Assembly: GCF_900603025.1 (NCBI RefSeq)
Contig: NZ_LR026975.1
Location: 744,001-808,000 of the forward strand
Direction of reading: 5' to 3'
Origin: Mycolicibacterium hassiacum DSM 44199
GTDB taxonomy: Bacteria > Actinomycetota > Actinomycetes > Mycobacteriales > Mycobacteriaceae
Length of the DNA stretch: 64,000 bases
The translations under genes and the position numbers were made by a program. Below the pieces are notes generated by a model, which saw only the letters and a program-made list of their open reading frames with translations, did no database searches and was not told the DNA's origin. Of this stretch, positions 60,748-64,000 are shown one piece after another (within the stretch, counting starts at the first letter, position 1; each line of letters opens with the position of its first letter).

Positions 60748-60845
60748 CAGAACGTCCCGATGTTGGAGATCAGCCAGTACCAGAACCAGATGACCGCGCC
60801 CATCGCACCCCAGGTGACGGCCATCCGGACGAACTCCTGCACCAT
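60747..60845 (-). CDS. 32-residue single-transmembrane peptide
   Basis: The promoter-proximal gene of the membrane operon: MVQEFVRMAVTWGAMGAVIW followed by FWYWLISNIGTF, one tryptophan/aromatic-rich transmembrane helix. ATG 60845 lies 31 bp after operator site I. Its stop shares one base with the next ATG (TGATG). Short length is a caution, but tight coupling with three other membrane genes and typical codon use support it as real. Confidence 0.7.
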   Translation of the reverse strand: MVQEFVRMAVTWGAMGAVIWFWYWLISNIGTF

Positions 60846-60875
60846 GCCGCGACCGTATCAGGAATTCTCTGAAAT

Positions 60876-60891
60876 GAGAACGGCCGTTTCC
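60876..60891. promoter_or_regulatory. operator-family site I
   Basis: GAGAACG-GC-CGTTTCC, nearly palindromic, immediately upstream of the membrane operon (start 60845). An extra inverted TTCTC-TGAAAT-GAGAA (60865-60880) overlaps it, suggesting two bound dimers. Confidence 0.6.
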
Positions 60892-60919
60892 AGCCGGGTG
60901 AACCTCGATCAGGCGGGGC

Positions 60920-61342
60920 TCAGCGGGGTTCGAGCACCGCGAAGCTCACCGTGGCCCGGGCGGCGTGCCGGTCGGCGCCCACATCGATGACGTCGACCGC
61001 CACCACGATCGAGCGGCGCCCGGCCCGCACCAGGGTGGCGGTGGCGCGGGCCGGGCCGGTCATGATCGGCGCCAGGAAGTGGATCGTCATGTCGGAGGTG
61101 GCCGCCCCGGCGAGGTGGCCGGCGTACTTGACCGCGAGCCGGCCGGCGGCGATGTCGATCAGCGTCGCCACCAGCCCGCCCTGCAGGGCGCCGCGGATAT
61201 TCGTCAGATCCGGGCGGTTGTGCAGGTCGACGACCACCATGTCGTCGGTGTCGACGACGTCGTAGAACGGCAGCTTGCCGAACAGATGGTCGGGGATGGT
61301 GACGGCCATCGGCTGCGGCTCGGCCGGCGAACTGTCGGTCAC
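60920..61342 (-). CDS. PaaI/YdiI-type hotdog thioesterase
   Basis: About 140 residues with the hotdog thioesterase pattern NIRGALQGGLVATLIDIAAGRLA (GG-x-x-x-x-x-x-D type catalytic segment) and TSDMTIHFLAPIMTGPARATATLVRAGRR. It hydrolyses acyl-CoA thioesters, perhaps releasing dead-end intermediates. GTG 61342 is preferred because GATAAT lies at -10 distance from it (leaderless); TTG 61348 is an alternative. Confidence 0.88.
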   Translation of the reverse strand: MTDSSPAEPQPMAVTIPDHLFGKLPFYDVVDTDDMVVVDLHNRPDLTNIRGALQGGLVATLIDIAAGRLAVKYAGHLAGAATSDMTIHFLAPIMTGPARATATLVRAGRRSIVVAVDVIDVGADRHAARATVSFAVLEPR

Positions 61343-61367
61343 GGCCAAGGATTATCCGTCAGCACCG

Positions 61368-62276
61368 TCACGCATCCGCGCGCACCTTGTCCTTGAGCGC
61401 GGGCATCACCGGGGGCGCGGTCCGCCAGTTCGGCACCCCGTGTTCCTCGCCGGCGCGCGGCACCTTGTCCTCGCGCACCTCGGCCCAGTGCGAGTGGTTG
61501 AGCTGGTGCAGCGAGAAACACGCCTGCAGCGAGTTGTAGAAACCCATGTTGTCCAGCGTCTGGTTGACCGACTCCTTGATCAGCAGCGCGGCCATCGTCG
61601 GCACCTGCGCGATGCGGCGGGCGAACTCCAGCGTGCGTTCGGACAGCTCCTCCCGCTTGAACACCTTGCTCACCATCCCGAGCCGGTACGCCTCGTGAAT
61701 GTCCATCGAGTCGCCGGTGAGCATCAGCTCCTTGGTCTTGCGCGGGCCGAACTCCCACGGATGGCCGAAGTACTCCATGCCGCACATGCCGAGCCGGGTG
61801 CCGACCACGTCGGCGAACCGGACCTCCTCGCTGCCCACGATCAGGTCGCAGGCCCACATCAGCATCAGGCCCGCGGAGAACACGTCGCCGTGCACCTGCG
61901 CGATGGTGATCTTGCGGAGGTTGCGCCAGCGCAGGGTGTTCTGGAAGAAGTAGTGCCACTCCTGCAGCATCCGGTTCTCCGCCCCCTCGCGGGTGCCGCC
62001 GTTGATCCGCATGGTCGGATGCTGGTCGGGCCCGGGCCGGTACTCCGCCTTGGCCACCGCGGAGCCGATGTCGTGGCCGGAGGAGAACATCTTGCCCTCG
62101 CCGGCGAGGATGACCACCCGCACCGTGTCGTCCTGCTCGGCCCGCATGAACGCGTCGTCCAGTTCGACCAGCATGCCGCGGTTCTGCGCGTTGCGGGCCT
62201 CGGGTCGGTTGAGCAGGATCCGCACGATCCTGCCGTCATCGTGGGTCTCCCACTTCAGGAACTTGTAGTCGTCCAT
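61368..62276 (-). CDS. enoyl-CoA hydratase family protein
   Basis: A 302-residue crotonase: oxyanion motif GKMFSSGHDIGSAVAK and QVHGDVFSAGLMLMWACDLIVGSEEVRFADVVGTRLGMCGMEYFGHPWEFG. The catalytic acidic positions differ from those of classical hydratases (DVVGTRLG, then GMEYFG), as in a mycobacterial subgroup of longer EchA proteins. It has an extended C-terminus (to about 302) with NHSHWAEVREDKVPRAGEEHG. ATG 62276 has GGAGG. Divergent from the amidohydrolase across operator site C. Confidence 0.9.
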   Translation of the reverse strand: MDDYKFLKWETHDDGRIVRILLNRPEARNAQNRGMLVELDDAFMRAEQDDTVRVVILAGEGKMFSSGHDIGSAVAKAEYRPGPDQHPTMRINGGTREGAENRMLQEWHYFFQNTLRWRNLRKITIAQVHGDVFSAGLMLMWACDLIVGSEEVRFADVVGTRLGMCGMEYFGHPWEFGPRKTKELMLTGDSMDIHEAYRLGMVSKVFKREELSERTLEFARRIAQVPTMAALLIKESVNQTLDNMGFYNSLQACFSLHQLNHSHWAEVREDKVPRAGEEHGVPNWRTAPPVMPALKDKVRADA

Positions 62277-62320
62277 CGGTCCTCCGAACCGCCCATTCGG
62301 CAATGTTGTTTGCGAAATAT

Positions 62321-62336
62321 GAGAAGCTATATTCTT
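62321..62336. promoter_or_regulatory. operator-family site C
   Basis: GAGAAGC-TA-TATTCTT: five plus six positions match the two perfect sites. It lies 27 bp upstream of the GTG at 62364 in the 87-bp gap between divergent genes. Confidence 0.65.
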
Positions 62337-62363
62337 ACACGCCCGCTCGAAGGAGATAGCGAC

Positions 62364-63557
62364 GTGACCGAGCACAGGTTCCAGATCTGGGACGCCGACA
62401 ACCACCTCTACGAGACCACCGACGCGTACACGCGGTATCTGCCGAAGGAGTACCGCGGCGCGATCCAGTGGATTCAGGTCGACGGCCTGACCAAGCTGAT
62501 GATCAAGGGCAGGCTCACCGACACCATCCCGAATCCCACCTACGAGGTGGTGGCCTCGCCGGGGGCGTGGGCCGACTACTTCCGCGGGATCAACCCCGAG
62601 GGCAAGAGCCTGCGCGAGTTGGCCAACCCGATCCGCTGTCCCGACGAGTTCCGCAACGCCGAACAGCGTTTGCGCCTGCTCGACGCCCAGGGCATTCACG
62701 CCTGTGTGATGTTCCCGACCACCGGCGGCATGCTCGAGGAACGCATGACCGACGACATCGAGCTGACCCACGCGGTCGCGCACGCCTACAACCAGTGGCT
62801 ACTCGAGGAGTGGGGCTTCGACTACGCCGGACGGATCTTCGCGACCCCGATCATCACGCTTCCCGACGTGGACAAGGCCATCGACGAACTGAACTGGTGC
62901 GTGGAGAACGGGGCCCGTGCGGTGCTGGTCAACCCGCGGCCGGTCGCCACCGTCACCGGCCGGACCACGTCGATGGGCCAGCCCTACTTCGACCCGTTCT
63001 GGAAGCGGGTGGAGCAGTTGGGCATACCGGTGCTGATGCACGCTTGCGACTCGGGCTACGACCGCTACAGCCGCGACTGGGAGGGCAAGTCCGCCGAGTA
63101 CACCCCGTTCAAACCGGACGCGTTCCGCACCATCGTCTACGAGGACGCCCGCTCCATCCTCGACACCTGCGCCGCGCTGGTCGCGCACGGCGTGTTCACC
63201 CGCCACCCCGGGGTGCGGGTCGGGGTGATCGAGAACGGCGGTTCCTGGGTGCCGCGGCTGCTCGACCTGTTCGAGCGGGTCTACAAGAAGATGCCCGGCG
63301 AGTTCGCCGAACACCCGGTGGAGCAGTTCAAACGACACATCTGGGTCAACCCGTTCCACGAGGAGGACCTGGCCGGGCTGATCGACCTCATCGGCGCCGA
63401 CCGGGTGCTGTTCGGCTCGGACTTCCCGCACCCGGAGGGGCTGGCCGAACCGGCGAAGCTCACCCCGGAGATCGCCGCGCTGCCCGAACCGACCATCGAA
63501 GCGGTGATGGGCAGGAACCTGCGGGACCTGCTGACGGCGGTGCCCAATGGCCGGTGA
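62364..63557 (+). CDS. amidohydrolase-2 family protein, paralogue of 30266
   Basis: A 397-residue metal-dependent TIM barrel: WDADNHLYETTDAYTRYLPK at the start (D10, D12, H14), VLMHACDSGYDRYSRDWEGK, and LFGSDFPHPEGLAEPAKL near residue 350. Same length and nearly the same motif string as the product of 30266-31459, so the two arose by duplication within the island. GTG 62364 has AAGGAG. Its 3' end overlaps the next gene by 11 bp. Confidence 0.92.
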   Translation: MTEHRFQIWDADNHLYETTDAYTRYLPKEYRGAIQWIQVDGLTKLMIKGRLTDTIPNPTYEVVASPGAWADYFRGINPEGKSLRELANPIRCPDEFRNAEQRLRLLDAQGIHACVMFPTTGGMLEERMTDDIELTHAVAHAYNQWLLEEWGFDYAGRIFATPIITLPDVDKAIDELNWCVENGARAVLVNPRPVATVTGRTTSMGQPYFDPFWKRVEQLGIPVLMHACDSGYDRYSRDWEGKSAEYTPFKPDAFRTIVYEDARSILDTCAALVAHGVFTRHPGVRVGVIENGGSWVPRLLDLFERVYKKMPGEFAEHPVEQFKRHIWVNPFHEEDLAGLIDLIGADRVLFGSDFPHPEGLAEPAKLTPEIAALPEPTIEAVMGRNLRDLLTAVPNGR

Positions 63558-64000
63558 ATCGCTGCCCAAGGTGATCCTGTGGGGCCCGGGTCAGGTCGGC
63601 GTCGGCGCGTTGCGGGCGGTGATCAACCATCCCGGCCTGGAACTCGTCGGCGTCGTCGTGCACAACCCGGCCAAGGACGGCAAGGACGCCGGCGCGCTGT
63701 GCGGCATGCCGGAGACCGGCGTCATCGCCACCACCGACATCGACGCGGCGCTGGCGCTCGACGCCGACGTGGTGGCCTACTTCGCCTCCGGCGACTACCG
63801 CTACCGCGAGGCCGCCGAGGACATCGCCCGCTGCCTGCGGGCCGGCAAGAACGTCGTCACCACCTCGCTGGTGCCGATGTGCTACCCGCCCGCCGCCGAC
63901 CCGGAGACCGCCGAACTGATCAAGTCCGCTTGCGAGGAGGGGCAGACCACCTTCTTCAACAGCGGCGTCGACCCGGGCTGGGCCAACGATGTCATCGCGC
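63547..64000 (+). CDS. dihydrodipicolinate-reductase-like oxidoreductase (partial)
   Basis: The first 151 codons of a gene that runs past the window. The N-terminal Rossmann motif VILWGPGQVGVGALRAVINHPGLELVGVVVHNPAKDGKDAG is that of NAD(P)-dependent reductases related to dihydrodipicolinate reductase. Mycobacterial members of this type are common in lipid and steroid clusters, with unassigned substrates. ATG 63547 overlaps the amidohydrolase stop by 11 bp, so the two form one operon under site C. Confidence 0.85.
   Translation, partial: MAGESLPKVILWGPGQVGVGALRAVINHPGLELVGVVVHNPAKDGKDAGALCGMPETGVIATTDIDAALALDADVVAYFASGDYRYREAAEDIARCLRAGKNVVTTSLVPMCYPPAADPETAELIKSACEEGQTTFFNSGVDPGWANDVIA

Noticed and set aside
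61275..62363. 760-residue frame ending in the amidohydrolase at 63557
   Set aside because: The upstream half is antisense to the echA-type gene; GTG 62364 has a good ribosome site and the family-typical N-terminus.

Overview
The window is high-GC actinobacterial DNA, most likely from a Mycobacterium/Mycolicibacterium-type organism. Supporting signs are long back-to-back fadD/fadE/echA/CYP-type genes, GTG starts with ATGA/GTGA overlaps, an F420-type luciferase-like oxidoreductase, a SigF-class sigma factor behind a SigF-type promoter, and an IS1634/IS1549-family insertion sequence. No rRNA, tRNA or CRISPR array was seen.

Region 1 (1-6727) is a rearranged accessory segment. A Rieske oxygenase gene was hit by an IS. 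Its first 412 nt lie on the minus strand at 58-469 and its last 884 nt on the plus strand at 6728-7611. The 44-bp target duplication (58-101 and 6684-6727) is now in inverted orientation, and the outer end of a second, oppositely oriented IS copy forms bases 1-57. The simplest reading is that the segment 58-5043 was inverted by recombination between two IS copies. That segment also carries a LysR regulator, a SigF-type sigma factor, and a decayed prophage scrap (capsid C-terminus, small acidic protein, head-tail connector).

Region 2 (6684-19433) begins with the orphaned Rieske 3' part and its operon: a helical protein, a TauD-type dioxygenase, a CMD/AhpD-like protein and a P450. It then holds a thiolase-like/DUF35 pair, a TVP38-type membrane protein, a KstD-like flavoprotein, an acyl-CoA ligase, a CaiB-type CoA-transferase and a second P450.

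Region 3 (19507-30192) is a compact operon with the gene content of the mycobacterial igr cholesterol operon: P450, FadE, MaoC, DUF35, FadE, MaoC, Ltp2-like thiolase. Here the MaoC and DUF35 parts of ChsH2 are separate genes. A TetR gene closes the operon. It is divergent from an aldehyde dehydrogenase and a fused double CaiB protein.

Region 4 (30266-64000) is a dense catabolic island with four amidohydrolase-2 proteins, further FadE pairs, enoyl-CoA hydratases, a double-hotdog MaoC protein, an SDR, three more acyl-CoA ligases, a third thiolase/DUF35 pair, an HpcH-type aldolase operon, a second TetR regulator, a four-gene membrane-protein operon with 32- and 39-residue peptides, a thioesterase, and a partial dihydrodipicolinate-reductase-like gene.

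Taken together the genes describe oxygenation of a cyclic or branched carbon skeleton (Rieske, TauD, three P450s), CoA activation (four ligases, three CaiB modules), several rounds of steroid-like beta-oxidation (eight FadE, six EchA, MaoC, SDR), retro-aldol/thiolytic release (three thiolase-like/DUF35 pairs) and hydrolytic or decarboxylating steps (amidohydrolases). The substrate cannot be read from the sequence; a sterol, terpenoid or other alicyclic acid fits. The most notable signal is a recurring 7-2-7 inverted repeat (ideal form GAGAAYA-NN-TRTTCTC) in nearly every promoter gap from 16 to 62 kb, including the one before the TetR gene at 56455. It apparently defines one undescribed regulon.
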